Shown in pieces: positions 38,852-48,415 of a DNA stretch of 64,000 bases. Numbering within the stretch: the stretch's first letter is position 1; the number at the start of each line of letters is the position of its first letter. The DNA is from Rhizobium sp. 32-5/1. Its GTDB lineage: Bacteria; Pseudomonadota; Alphaproteobacteria; Rhizobiales; Rhizobiaceae. The stretch covers positions 3,412,501 to 3,476,500 of the forward strand of contig NZ_CP120638.1 in assembly GCF_029537235.1 (NCBI RefSeq), given 5' to 3'. The notes under the pieces were generated by a model. It was not told the DNA's origin. It ran no database searches and saw only the letters and a program-made list of their open reading frames with translations. The position numbers and the translations under genes are program-made.

Positions 38852-39889
38852 ATGTCAGGCCTTGCCCTTACCAATGTCACCAAGGAATTCGGGAGCTTCA
38901 CTGCGGTCAACAATGTCGGGCTGAATGTGCCGCATGGCACCTTCGTCTGCATGCTCGGACCATCCGGTTGCGGCAAGACAACCCTGCTGCGCATGATCGC
39001 TGGCCTCGACCTGCCGACGAGCGGTTCGATCCGGCTTGACGGCGAGGACATCACCCATGTGCCGACGCACAAGCGCAATCTCGGCATGGTGTTTCAGTCG
39101 CTCGCGCTGTTTCCGCATCTGACGGTCGGCGAGAACATCGCCTATCCGCTGCGCATCCGAAGTGCGCCGAAGGAAGAGCAGAAGAAGCGGGTCGATGAGC
39201 TGCTGTCGATGATCCATCTTTCCGGCTATGCTGACAGGCCGGTGTCCAAACTGTCTGGCGGACAGCGGCAGCGTGTCGCCATTGCCCGGGCGCTTTCAAT
39301 TTCACCGAAGCTCTTCCTGCTCGACGAGCCGCTCTCGGCGCTCGACGCCAAGCTGCGTGAGGCGATGCAGGTCGAATTGCGGCAGCTGCAGCAAAAACTC
39401 GGCATCACAACCATCGTCGTCACCCATGACCAGCGCGAGGCCATGACCATGGCCGATACCGTCGTCGTCATGCAGGGTGGCGAAATCCGTCAGGCAGCGT
39501 CGCCGATGGAAATCTACCGCAAGCCGGCTGACAGTTTTGTCGCTGATTTCATCGGCCAGACCAATCTGCTTGAAGCCGAGCTTGACAGCACGGGTCGTGC
39601 GCTCGTGCTTGGACAGCCGGTCGAGGGCATCGCCTTCAAAGCGGGAATGACCAAGGCGACCCTCTCGGTTCGCCCCGAAGACGTGCACCTGACGGCGCCC
39701 GGCGCCAGGGCGCTGGCCGGGACCGTGACCTTCGTGCGCGATCTTGGCGGCACGATCGAGACCTTTGTCGATGTCGCGGGCCGCCAGATCATCGCGGTTT
39801 CGACGCCGCGGGCGCGACCGGATGTTTCCGTGGGGCAGTCTGTCGGCGTCGTGCTGTCACCGGATGTCTGCGTGGTGCTGGCCAGATGA
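38852..39889 (+). CDS. ABC transporter ATP-binding protein, PotA-like
   Basis: ATPase of 345 residues: Walker A GPSGCGKTT, signature LSGGQRQRVA, Walker B LFLLDEPLSALDAKLR, H-loop VTHDQREA and a C-terminal TOBE domain. ATG 38852 (MSGLALTNVT) has AGGAAC upstream; an ATG 8 codons earlier is less likely. Its stop overlaps the permease start (ATGA). Confidence 0.88.
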   Translation: MSGLALTNVTKEFGSFTAVNNVGLNVPHGTFVCMLGPSGCGKTTLLRMIAGLDLPTSGSIRLDGEDITHVPTHKRNLGMVFQSLALFPHLTVGENIAYPLRIRSAPKEEQKKRVDELLSMIHLSGYADRPVSKLSGGQRQRVAIARALSISPKLFLLDEPLSALDAKLREAMQVELRQLQQKLGITTIVVTHDQREAMTMADTVVVMQGGEIRQAASPMEIYRKPADSFVADFIGQTNLLEAELDSTGRALVLGQPVEGIAFKAGMTKATLSVRPEDVHLTAPGARALAGTVTFVRDLGGTIETFVDVAGRQIIAVSTPRARPDVSVGQSVGVVLSPDVCVVLAR

Positions 39890-40740
39890 GACGCGAAGCG
39901 CCCCAGAAGATCGGCGATTATGCGCCGCTGTTTTTCCCGGCGACGATGCTGATCGTCTTCTTCGTCGTGCCCTTTGCCACCATGATCGCCGTCTCCTTCT
40001 TCCAGCGCCAGCAGGGCGGCTTCTACGTGCCGGCCTTCGTGCTGTCGAACTACGAGCGGTTCTTGAGCCTGTTCTTCGCCAATGTGCTCGGTTTCTCGCT
40101 GATGCTGGCGGTGGTCGTCGCCATCTGCTGCGTCGTGCTGGCGCTGCCGTTCACCTATCTTTTGACCCGCATGAAGCGGAAGGTGCAGATCGTCTGGCTC
40201 GTTGCGCTCTTGTCGGTGCTGTCGCTGTCGGAAGTGATCATCGGTTTTGCGTGGTCGACGCTGTTTTCGCGCACGGCCGGCATTACCAATCTTCTGGTCA
40301 TGGCCGGGATCATGAGCGAGGCCAAGGCGCTGCTTCCGAGCTTCGGCGCCGTGCTGACCGGCATGGTCTACCAAGCCTTTCCCTATACGGTGCTGGTGCT
40401 CTATCCGGCGCTGGTGCGGCTTGATCCGACTTTGACGGAGGCTGCCCGCACACTCGGTGCCTCGCCGGTCAAGGCCTTCTTCACCGTCGTCGTGCCGGCG
40501 CTGCGCAACACGATCGTCGCAACGCTGATCATGGTGTTCATCTTCGCGCTCGGCTCCTACCTGCTGCCGCAGCTTCTCGGCCGGCCGCAGCACTGGACGC
40601 TGTCGGTGCTGATCACCGATCAGGCGATCTACCAGTCCAACATGCCGTTTGCGGCCGCCATGGCGGTGTTCCTGGTGCTGGTGACGCTCGGGCTCGTGGC
40701 GCTGACCGTGATGGCCGGGCGCAAGGGAGAAGCGGCATGA
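39886..40740 (+). CDS. ABC transporter permease, PotB-like
   Basis: A 284-residue permease with several membrane helices and the EAA-type loop TLTEAARTLGASPVKAFFTV. Start and stop both overlap neighbours by four bases, so ATPase, permease 1, permease 2 and the amidase are one tightly coupled transcript. Confidence 0.87.
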   Translation: MRREAPQKIGDYAPLFFPATMLIVFFVVPFATMIAVSFFQRQQGGFYVPAFVLSNYERFLSLFFANVLGFSLMLAVVVAICCVVLALPFTYLLTRMKRKVQIVWLVALLSVLSLSEVIIGFAWSTLFSRTAGITNLLVMAGIMSEAKALLPSFGAVLTGMVYQAFPYTVLVLYPALVRLDPTLTEAARTLGASPVKAFFTVVVPALRNTIVATLIMVFIFALGSYLLPQLLGRPQHWTLSVLITDQAIYQSNMPFAAAMAVFLVLVTLGLVALTVMAGRKGEAA

Positions 40741-41537
40741 CAGGGATGTTCCGCAAGCTGTATTTCTTCCTGATCGGCCTGTTTCTGGCGCTGCCGATGA
40801 TCGTGGTTGCCGGCGTCTCGGTGAACGAGAAGCAGACGCTCGCCTTCCCGCCGAAGGGCTTTTCGCTCTCCTGGTACGGCGAGATTTTCCTTAATCCGGA
40901 ATGGCGCAACGCGTTGTTTGCCTCGGTCACGCTCGCCGTTCTCTCGGCGGCTCTGGCCGTTGCGATCGCGCTGCCGCTGTCCTGGTTCCTCTGGCGCAGG
41001 GTGGCGCCCTGGGCCAACATCTTCCAGCTGATCGGTGTTGCACCGTTCACCCTGCCGCCTGTCATCACGGCGCTTGGACTTCTGACATTCTGGGCAACGA
41101 CCGGATTTTACGGCCAGCCCTGGACGGCGGTGATCAGCCACGCAATCTTCTTCGTGACGCTGCCGCTGGTGACGCTGTCGCTCGGCTTTACCGCGATCGA
41201 CCGCTCGCTGGTCGAAGCGGCAGCGACGATGGGCGCGGATGACCGGACGATCTTTCGCACCGTCGTCCTGCCGCTGATCCTGCCTTATATCGTGTCGGGC
41301 TATGCCTTCGCCTTTGTCCTGTCGCTCAACGAATATATCGTCGCCTACATGACCGTCGGTTTCGTAATGGAGACGCTGCCGATCAAGATCTTCAACGCGC
41401 TGCGCTACGGCTATACGCCGACCATGGCGTCCGTCACGATCCTGTTCGTGGCGACGGCCGCCGTTATCTTTTCCCTTGTCGCGCGGTTTGGCGATCTGCC
41501 GAAGCTGCTCGGCGCCATGGCATCGGACGATAAATGA
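40737..41537 (+). CDS. ABC transporter permease, PotC-like
   Basis: A 266-residue permease with an N-terminal helix (LYFFLIGLFLALPMIVVAGV), the EAA loop SLVEAAATMGADDRTIFRTV and a final helix. It completes the importer with the previous gene. The stop overlaps the amidase ATG. Confidence 0.87.
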   Translation: MTGMFRKLYFFLIGLFLALPMIVVAGVSVNEKQTLAFPPKGFSLSWYGEIFLNPEWRNALFASVTLAVLSAALAVAIALPLSWFLWRRVAPWANIFQLIGVAPFTLPPVITALGLLTFWATTGFYGQPWTAVISHAIFFVTLPLVTLSLGFTAIDRSLVEAAATMGADDRTIFRTVVLPLILPYIVSGYAFAFVLSLNEYIVAYMTVGFVMETLPIKIFNALRYGYTPTMASVTILFVATAAVIFSLVARFGDLPKLLGAMASDDK

Positions 41538-42313
41538 TCACGCTCGCCGCCCTCCAGATGCACTCCAGCGATGCCGATGTTGCGGCGAACCTTGCGCGTG
41601 TCGAAGCGGCGGCGCGGGACGCAGTCAAGGCCGGCGCCAGCCTGCTGGTCACACCGGAACTCTGCATCACCGGCTATGGCGCCGGCGATGTCATCACCGA
41701 TCTGGCGGAACCGGCGGATGGGTCGATCGTCCAGCGCCTGCAGGCAATTTCCACGGAGACTGGCGTTGCGATCATCGCCGGCTTTGCCGAACGGGACGGG
41801 GCCGTGGTCTTCAACAGCGCCGTTTACGTCGATGGCGCGACCACGCCGACCATCTATCGCAAGTCGCATCTCTATGGCGATTACGAACGCAGCCTGTTTG
41901 CGGCGGGCAAGCCGGAGGCCAGGCTGTTCTCGCATCGCGGCGTCACCTGCGGCATGCTGATCTGTTACGACGTCGAGTTTCCGGAAAATGTAAGGAGATT
42001 GGCGCAGGCCGGCGCCGAGGCCGTTCTGGTCCCGACTGCACTGCCGGCCGGCTGGTCCGGGACCTTCATCACCGATCACATGATCCAGACGCGCGCCTTC
42101 GAAAACCAGGTCTTCGTCGCCTACATCAATCATTGCGGTGCCGATGCACGGTTCACCTTCGCCGGGTCCTCACGCATTGCCGCGCCCGATGGCTCGCTGG
42201 TGGCCAGTGCCGGTTCCCATGGCGAACATCTGATGATCGCGGAGATCCGGCCGGAGCATTTTGTGATTTCGAAAGCGGAGAATACCTATCTTGCCGATGT
42301 GAACCGGGCGTAG
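41534..42313 (+). CDS. Nitrilase-superfamily amidase (carbon-nitrogen hydrolase)
   Basis: A 259-residue amidase with the complete nitrilase triad: E42 in TPELCITGYG, K110 in IYRKSHLYG and C144 in ICYDVEFPE. It should hydrolyse a linear amide to acid and ammonia. Translationally coupled to the importer and placed with a ureohydrolase, it fits 4-guanidinobutyramide hydrolase of the arginine 2-monooxygenase route (product 4-guanidinobutyrate, then GABA plus urea). N-carbamoylputrescine amidase is less likely because no agmatine deiminase is present. Confidence 0.82.
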   Translation: MITLAALQMHSSDADVAANLARVEAAARDAVKAGASLLVTPELCITGYGAGDVITDLAEPADGSIVQRLQAISTETGVAIIAGFAERDGAVVFNSAVYVDGATTPTIYRKSHLYGDYERSLFAAGKPEARLFSHRGVTCGMLICYDVEFPENVRRLAQAGAEAVLVPTALPAGWSGTFITDHMIQTRAFENQVFVAYINHCGADARFTFAGSSRIAAPDGSLVASAGSHGEHLMIAEIRPEHFVISKAENTYLADVNRA

Positions 42314-42405
42314 AGCGACAAAGCGTCATCACTCTGCGGTGATGGGGGAAACCATTGCGGCCCCATCTTCGTATCTCCTGTCAAACAGACAACAGGAGAG
42401 AGACG

Positions 42406-42909
42406 ATGAAGCGGTTCGTACTATCGATGGCGGTTCTGGCATCCATTGGATTGGCGCCCGGCGCGGCATCTGCCGCCGATACACTGATGGAGAAATTCTT
42501 CGTGGGTCGCACGACGGCGGTCGGCTCATTCTCCGCCATCAACGGCGTCAATCGGAAATTCGATGTTGTGCTGACCGGACGCCTCCGCGGCAATACGCTG
42601 ACCCTGCGCGAGGATTTCGTCTACGACGATGGCGAGAAGGACCGCAAGACATGGCGTTTTGTGCGTACCGGGCCGACGACTTATAGCGGAACGCGCAAGG
42701 ATGTGATCGGCACGACCACGCTGCGCGTCAGCGGCAATACCGCGCGCTTCAACTATCTTGTCGATCTCGACCCCGGCCCGAAGAAAAATGTCGTGCGTTT
42801 CTATGATCGCATGGTGCTGTCCGACGACGGCAGGACCATTGCCAATTCTGCGACGGTCTGGAAATACATCCTGCCGGTGGCGCGCGTGAAGGTCGATTTC
42901 AAACGATGA
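42406..42909 (+). CDS. DUF3833 family secreted protein
   Basis: A 167-residue protein with a signal peptide ending near APGAASA and the body of DUF3833 (FFVGRTTAVGSFSAINGVNR ... LREDFVYDDGEKDRKTWRF). Family members are periplasmic or lipoproteins of unknown role; this copy lacks a lipobox Cys. ACAGGAGAG precedes the ATG. It stands alone between two operons. Confidence 0.75.
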   Translation: MKRFVLSMAVLASIGLAPGAASAADTLMEKFFVGRTTAVGSFSAINGVNRKFDVVLTGRLRGNTLTLREDFVYDDGEKDRKTWRFVRTGPTTYSGTRKDVIGTTTLRVSGNTARFNYLVDLDPGPKKNVVRFYDRMVLSDDGRTIANSATVWKYILPVARVKVDFKR

Positions 42910-43024
42910 TCTGCGCTTGCTGGTCGTTCGATAATCGTGAACAATCTGTGTGTCAGATAGTCCTTTGTGAAACGGCTTGCGCATCCGATATTCGCCTCAA
43001 CAAGTTCACTCCAAGGAGGCGGCC

Positions 43025-43978
43025 ATGAGCCTGCAACTGACCGGTATCCACCATCTGACGGCAATCACCGCCAATGCGCCCGAGAACCTGCGTTTCTACA
43101 CGCAGGTTCTCGGCCTGCGGCTTGTCAAGAAAACCGTCAACCAGGATGATACCAGCGCCTACCACCTGTTTTACGCTGACGGGCTGGCTAGCCCTGGGAC
43201 CGACCTGACATTCTTCGATTGGCCGGTGGGTCGCGAAGGGCGCGGCACGCACAGCATTTCGCGCACCGGGCTGCGTGTCGGCAGCGCTGAGACGGTCGCC
43301 TGGTGGAAGGCGCGTTTCGACGAACTCAAGGTCACATCAGGCGATGTCGCCGAAATCGATGGTCGTCTGTCGGTCGATTTCGAGGACGGCGAAAGCCAGC
43401 GTTTTCGCCTGATCGACGATGGCGGGCTTGCGCCATCGCATCCCTGGGACCGTTCGCCGGTGCCGGCCGAACACCAGATCAAGGGGCTTGGCCCGATCAC
43501 GATGAGCGTTCCGGATCTGACCAACACAGAAATCGTGCTCACCCATGTCATGAACATGGTCGAAAGCCGCACCTATCCCTCGCCGGATGGTATCGGCGAG
43601 GTGCATGTGTTTTCGATGGGCGAGGGCGGTCCGGCGGCCGAACTGCATGTCGCGGTCCAGCCGGGCCTGCCGACCGCGCGGCAGGGTGCGGGTGCCGTGC
43701 ATCACGTGGCATTCCGGGTGCCCGATGAGGCGGCGTTGCACGAATGGACAGAGCGGCTGCAAGGCTTCCGCCTGCCGTCGAGCGGCGAGGTTGAGCGCTA
43801 TTATTTCCGCTCGCTCTATTTCCGCGAACCGAACGGCATACTGTTCGAATTTGCCACTGACGGGCCGGGCTTTGCCGTGGACGAGCCGCTGGAAACGCTT
43901 GGCGAAAGCCTGTCGCTGCCGCCCTTCCTCGAAGGCAAGCGGGCGCAGATCGAGGCACGGCTGAAGCCGCTCACTTGA
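43025..43978 (+). CDS. MhqO-like ring-cleaving dioxygenase (VOC family)
   Basis: A 317-residue vicinal-oxygen-chelate protein with two repeats. The metal-ligand regions are [21 protein letters not shown] and [13 protein letters not shown]. It matches the MhqO group of putative ring-cleaving dioxygenases that in Bacillus detoxify hydroquinones. GGAGGCGGCC precedes ATG 43025. A strong terminator ends the transcript. The FMN reductase, MhqO-MhqD fusion and SDR that follow support a quinone or electrophile-response cluster. Confidence 0.85.
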   Translation: MSLQLTGIHHLTAITANAPENLRFYTQVLGLRLVKKTVNQDDTSAYHLFYADGLASPGTDLTFFDWPVGREGRGTHSISRTGLRVGSAETVAWWKARFDELKVTSGDVAEIDGRLSVDFEDGESQRFRLIDDGGLAPSHPWDRSPVPAEHQIKGLGPITMSVPDLTNTEIVLTHVMNMVESRTYPSPDGIGEVHVFSMGEGGPAAELHVAVQPGLPTARQGAGAVHHVAFRVPDEAALHEWTERLQGFRLPSSGEVERYYFRSLYFREPNGILFEFATDGPGFAVDEPLETLGESLSLPPFLEGKRAQIEARLKPLT

Positions 43979-43996
43979 AATTGCACAGGAAAATCG

Positions 43997-44025
43997 GCCG
44001 GGGGCGTCAAGCTCCCGGCTTTTTT
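43997..44025 (+). terminator. Rho-independent terminator after the MhqO-like gene
   Basis: Stem GCCGGGGGC / GCTCCCGGC (one mismatch), loop GTCAA, then TTTTTT. It lies 19 bases after the stop. Confidence 0.8.
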
Positions 44026-44084
44026 GTCTGTACTTTTCGCAAATCCGCACCATTCTTCCGCGCAACACACAGAAGGATTACTCA

Positions 44085-44641
44085 ATGACCAAACTCCTTG
44101 GTATCTCCGGCAGCCTGCGCAAGGCATCCTTCAACACGGCGCTATTGCGCGCAGCCGTGCCCTTGGCGCCGGCCGGCGTGGAATTCTCGGTCGGCACGAT
44201 CGAAGGCATTCCGCTCTATAATGCCGATGTCGAGAGGAAGGCGTGCCGGAGCCGGTGAGCGTGTTGAAGGAGCAGGTGGCTGCGGCCGACGGCGTGATCC
44301 TGTTCACGCCGGAATATAACAACTCAATGCCCGGCGTTCTGAAGAATGCCATCGACTGGGTCAGTTCCTCAATGACCGGTGCGCCGAATGTCTTTGCGGG
44401 CCGCCCCTTCGCACTTGCCGGCACGTCGCCGGGCAATTTCGGCACCATTCTCAGCCAGAATGCCTGGCTGCCGGTCTTTCATACGCTGGGAGCCGATCTC
44501 TGGTCCGGCAAGCGCCTGATGCTGCCCAAGGCGAATGCGCTGTTCGACAAGGACGGTGCGCTGATCGACGAGGAAGCACGGAAGCGGCTTGCCGCCTTCG
44601 TCGAGGCCTTTGCGGACTATTGCAAATCGGCCGCGTCATGA
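44085..44641 (+). CDS. NADPH-dependent FMN reductase/azoreductase family (frameshift near 44233)
   Basis: A 185-residue flavodoxin-fold quinone or azo reductase when repaired. Visible are the FMN-binding GISGSLRKASFNTALL (6-21) and FTPEYNNSMPGVLKNAIDW. The frame breaks at GAGAGGAAG; one added G gives DVEEEGVPEPVSVLKEQ. Such enzymes reduce quinones by two electrons and avoid semiquinone radicals. That fits the two MhqO-type dioxygenases on either side. Confidence 0.82.
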
Positions 44642-44713
44642 CGCACGCGCCTTGTTCGGCCGGTAGGGCCGGCCAATTTGGGACCGACCCGTGGAGTTCA
44701 CGGATAGACAGCG

Positions 44714-46269
44714 CTAGAAGCCGATCTCGGCCAACCATGCCTTGGTCACGCTGACATCCTGCAGGCTCAGTTCGTGGCCGGTGTTGAGCAGCGTGTTTTC
44801 GACTTTCGCATTCCCGTTCAAAAGGTTCTTTTCCAAGGCCGGTGTGTAGGGAGCATAAGGGTCCTGCGCACCGGTGGTCATGAGCACCTGTGTTCCGGTG
44901 AGGTCGCCGCCGGGGATTGTTTCCAGCACATTCATCGCCCGGAACAGGGCGGCCTGACGAATGAGGCCGGGATGAAGCAGCATCACGGCGCCGAGCATGT
45001 TTGCGCCGTTGGAATAGCCGACGAACAGGGTTTTGGACAGATCGATGCCGTAGCCCTCGACAGCGCCATGGACGAAGGCGACGAAAGCCTCGGCTTCCGA
45101 TACAATTTCCGGCTGGTCGAAAGTGACGTTGGTCAGGCGCCGGAAGAAGCGGGGAAGCCTTCGTCCAGGCTGCGGCCGCGCAGCGAAAGCAGCGTCGCAT
45201 CAGGGGCGATCTGGGTTCCGAGTTGAAGCAGGCTCGTCTCGTTACCGCCCGTGCCGTGCAGCAGGATGAGGGTCGTACCGTCAGGATTTTCCGGCTGTTT
45301 CAGGCGGTGGGTGAAGGGCAGGTCGCGGGCCGTCATGCGTGGTTCTCCTGGCATCGCGAATTGCGGCAACGTCACCCGGACGTCCGATTTGTCGCTTTGA
45401 AAATGGGCGGGGATGAAAAGTTCGGTGCCGAGCGTGTCTTCCGGCTCGTCAACCAGCACGCCCGGAGCGTCGGTTGCAAGCTCGAACAGCGAGCCTCCGG
45501 GTTCGCGGACGTAAAGTGAGTAGAAATATTTGCGGTCGTGGGCGGCTGTGTCGCCGGCGCCCTCGTTTTCAAGGGTGTTGCGAACCGCCTTGACCGCGGC
45601 CTCGTCCGTGGCGCGAAAGGCGATGTGGTCGATCGTGCCCGTGCCCGGTGCCGAGGTCCAGAAGCCGCTGGCATCGCGAACATCGATGATGTCCTTCGAT
45701 GCAGATGTCATCCGGCGGATGCTGTCTGTCGCGGCCGTCTCTTCAAAACCAAAATGCCTTTCGATGAAAGCTGCCGTTTCCTGCGGTTTCTCGGTCAGGA
45801 TCGTCGCACCGCGCAGGCGGCGGATGGCGTCCTGCGCGGAAATGTCCCGGCTCGTCCACGGTGTCGAGCCTTCGATATCGTTGGTCCCGACGAGCTTGAC
45901 GATCACGCCGTCGGGATCCTTGAGGCGCAGCACCGGTTCGCCGAATTCCTGGGTGGGGCCGCTCATCGGTATCTGCTGCTGCAGGGCGCGTGTCAGCCAA
46001 AAGCCGATGCTGGTGGGCTCGATGGCAAAGGCGATTTCGCTCGGCTGTCCGTGGCCGACCCGGCCCGGCGCGCCGTCCTCCCAGACAAGGAAGGAGACGA
46101 GCGAGCCGGGAGAGCCGACCGCATCGCCATAAAACAGGTGCAGTTGCGTCGCGTCCTCGTAACCACCGGTGCGCTTGACCAGCCTCAAGCCCAGGAAGCC
46201 CGCGTAAAAATCGACATTGGGCTGAACCTTGCGGGTGATCAGCGTGATGTGGTGGATGCCGCTTGTCAT
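44714..46269 (-). CDS. MhqO-MhqD fusion: VOC dioxygenase plus alpha/beta hydrolase (frameshift near 45153)
   Basis: Residues 1 to about 310 are a two-repeat VOC dioxygenase (GIHHITLITR; DHIAFRATD; REPGGSLFELATD). After a linker, from about 325, comes an MhqD-type carboxylesterase: LILLHGTGGNE, nucleophile Ser in VGYSNGAN, acid Asp in TTGAQDPYAP and His in NTGHEL. The frame breaks at CCCC in GFP; one added C gives RFFRRLTNVTFDQPE and a 518-residue protein. In Bacillus MhqO and MhqD are separate proteins of one regulon, so the fusion supports the functional link. It converges on the FMN reductase gene. Confidence 0.8.
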
Positions 46270-46405
46270 GATCTCAAAATCTCTCGTTGCCGAGGCATAA
46301 AGCCAGCCAGCAAGCGGAAATGCCAGTGCCGGAACGGCAGATGCACTGTCAATGAATCAGATGACAATCGAATATCGGTGTTCGATGAAACGCGCCGTAT
46401 TCGTT

Positions 46406-47290
46406 TCACGACTGCGGCTTTGCCGGCGGTCGAGCCAGATGTGCCTTGAACGCATCGCCGAAATCCGGGTGCCAGCGTGACAAAGGCGGGCGATTTTCCA
46501 CTATATCGCCAGCCGCCCAGAGGATGCGCTTTTCGTCTGTGGTACGGCTGACATCGTTGTCCGGGCAGAGAATGTAGAAATCGTTCTTCTCAAGGCTCTC
46601 CATCATGAAGTCCACGGTCTGCGCCGCGGTCCAGGCAGCTTCCGGCTTTTCGGTCCGGCCATTGGCCGTGAGCCCCGTATAGACGAAGCCGGGGATCAGC
46701 AGATGTGCGGTGATGTTGCAATCGGGCGTATTGCGCAATTCGTGTTGCAGGGCCTCGGTGAAGACCTTCACGCCGGCCTTGGCGACGTTGTAAGCGGGGT
46801 CGCCGGGCGGCGTTGTTATGCCCTGCTTGGAGCCGGTGTTGATGATGATGCCATTGGCGCCATGGGCAATCATTCCGGGCGTGAACACCCGCGATCCGCT
46901 GATGACGCCCCAAAGGTTGACGGAAAGAACATCTTCCCAGTTTTTCAGCGGTCCGAACATACTGCTGCCCGGCTGAATGCCGGCATTGTTCATCAGCACG
47001 TGCACGCGCCCGAACACGGAAACGACCTCGCGTTCCAGCGCTTCGACGGCATCAATGCGCGAAACATCCGTCGGGATGGCGATGACACTGTCTGCACCAT
47101 GCGGTGCCAGTGCAGCCGTTTCGCGTTTTGCCTGATCCAGACGCTCGCCCGGCAGATCGACCAGAACGACCTTCATGCCGAGGCCGGCAAAACGGCGGGC
47201 GGCGGCAAGCCCGATACCGGAGGCCGCACCGGTGACGACTGCGACATGGTGACTGGCGAAAGCGGGATGGTTCATGGGCGTTTCCGTCAT
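46406..47290 (-). CDS. Short-chain dehydrogenase/reductase
   Basis: SDR with cofactor motif TGAASGIG, NNAG, Ser in INTGSKQG and the Tyr/Lys pair in YNVAKAG. About 294 residues from ATG 47290; ATG 47275 is an equally possible start. The C-terminal extension after residue 190 (CPDNDVSRTTDEKRILWAAG) is longer than in FabG-like SDRs. It lies upstream of the fusion gene on the same strand, separated by 136 bases without clear features. Confidence 0.82.
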   Translation of the reverse strand: MTETPMNHPAFASHHVAVVTGAASGIGLAAARRFAGLGMKVVLVDLPGERLDQAKRETAALAPHGADSVIAIPTDVSRIDAVEALEREVVSVFGRVHVLMNNAGIQPGSSMFGPLKNWEDVLSVNLWGVISGSRVFTPGMIAHGANGIIINTGSKQGITTPPGDPAYNVAKAGVKVFTEALQHELRNTPDCNITAHLLIPGFVYTGLTANGRTEKPEAAWTAAQTVDFMMESLEKNDFYILCPDNDVSRTTDEKRILWAAGDIVENRPPLSRWHPDFGDAFKAHLARPPAKPQS

Positions 47291-47489
47291 TTTGTTGTTG
47301 GTGCCTGAAGGGAAGCTAGGGCGATGGCGCAATGAAGTCCATCATCTGCAGGCAACAGCGTGAACAGCGCCACAGAAAAAATCGGGAGATGTTCCATTCC
47401 AGACCTGCGCATCTTGTTGATGGTATTGATTTCCGTGTTAAATCACACGGCTGTCCCGCCTTTATCGCCCCTTCGAGACTGAGGACCCT

Positions 47490-48245
47490 ATGGCCGCGAC
47501 CAGAACACAAAACAGCCAGCGGACGCCCTGCGAGCAATGTCCCTTGCGCAAGCTAGAGCATTTCCGAAACTTTACGCAGGAGGAACTGGGTTTCGTTTCC
47601 AATTTCAAGAGGGGCGAACTGGCCGTCGATGCGGGTGCGACCATCCTCGTCGAGGGCTCGCACAGCGCCCATCTGTTCACGGTATTGGCCGGCTGGGGTT
47701 TCCGCTACAAGATGCTGGACGACGGCCGCCGGCAGATACTCAACTATATGATGCCGGGGGATCTCATCGGCCTGCAGGGCAGTTTGATGGGCGAGATGCA
47801 GCATTCGATCGAGGCACTGTCGCCGGTGACGCTGTGTGTGTTCGAGCGTGACAAGCTGGGTGGCATATTTCGAAATCATCCGGATCTCGCCTATGATCTG
47901 ACCTGGATCGCCGCACGCGAAGAGCGCATTCTCGACGAGAACCTCCTGAGCATTGGCCGGCGGTCAGCTTTGGAGCGGGCAGCTTATCTGCTGGTGTTTC
48001 TCTATCAGCGTGCCAAGGCGCTGCAGCTCTTCGACGACGAGCGTGTGTCCATCCCGATCACGCAGCAGCATGTCGCCGACACTTTGGGCCTTTCGATCGT
48101 GCACACGAACAAGACCCTGAAGAAGCTGGGAGAGCGCAAGATGATCCGCTGGGCGGACAAGGGATGCGATATCCTTGACGAAGAGGGACTGTTGCGGCTC
48201 GCCGGCTGGGAAGGCTATAAAGAGCAAAAGCGCCCGTTCATTTGA
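47490..48245 (+). CDS. Crp/Fnr family transcriptional regulator
   Basis: A 251-residue regulator with an N-terminal cyclic-nucleotide-binding-like barrel (GATILVEGSHSAHLFTVLAG) and a C-terminal winged helix (TQQHVADTLGLSIVHTNKTL). Only two N-terminal cysteines are present, in PCEQCPLRK (13 and 16), so a full Fnr-type 4Fe-4S site is not evident. The inverted repeat TGATTT-N7-AAATCA (47427-47445) lies 45 bases upstream and resembles an Fnr-type site. The regulon is unknown. Confidence 0.82.
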   Translation: MAATRTQNSQRTPCEQCPLRKLEHFRNFTQEELGFVSNFKRGELAVDAGATILVEGSHSAHLFTVLAGWGFRYKMLDDGRRQILNYMMPGDLIGLQGSLMGEMQHSIEALSPVTLCVFERDKLGGIFRNHPDLAYDLTWIAAREERILDENLLSIGRRSALERAAYLLVFLYQRAKALQLFDDERVSIPITQQHVADTLGLSIVHTNKTLKKLGERKMIRWADKGCDILDEEGLLRLAGWEGYKEQKRPFI

Positions 48246-48415
48246 GCCCCTGATCGTGCAAATGCTCACTTGCACCACAGCGCTGCCTAGGCATCGGTCC
48301 ACATCATTGCAGATATGCCGTTCACCTGATCGACGCATGTCTTATTTAAATGTCCTGCTGTGGCATTCGGCGTAACGTTGCATTTTATGCCTGACATAAG
48401 GCGAAGGACGGTGCC

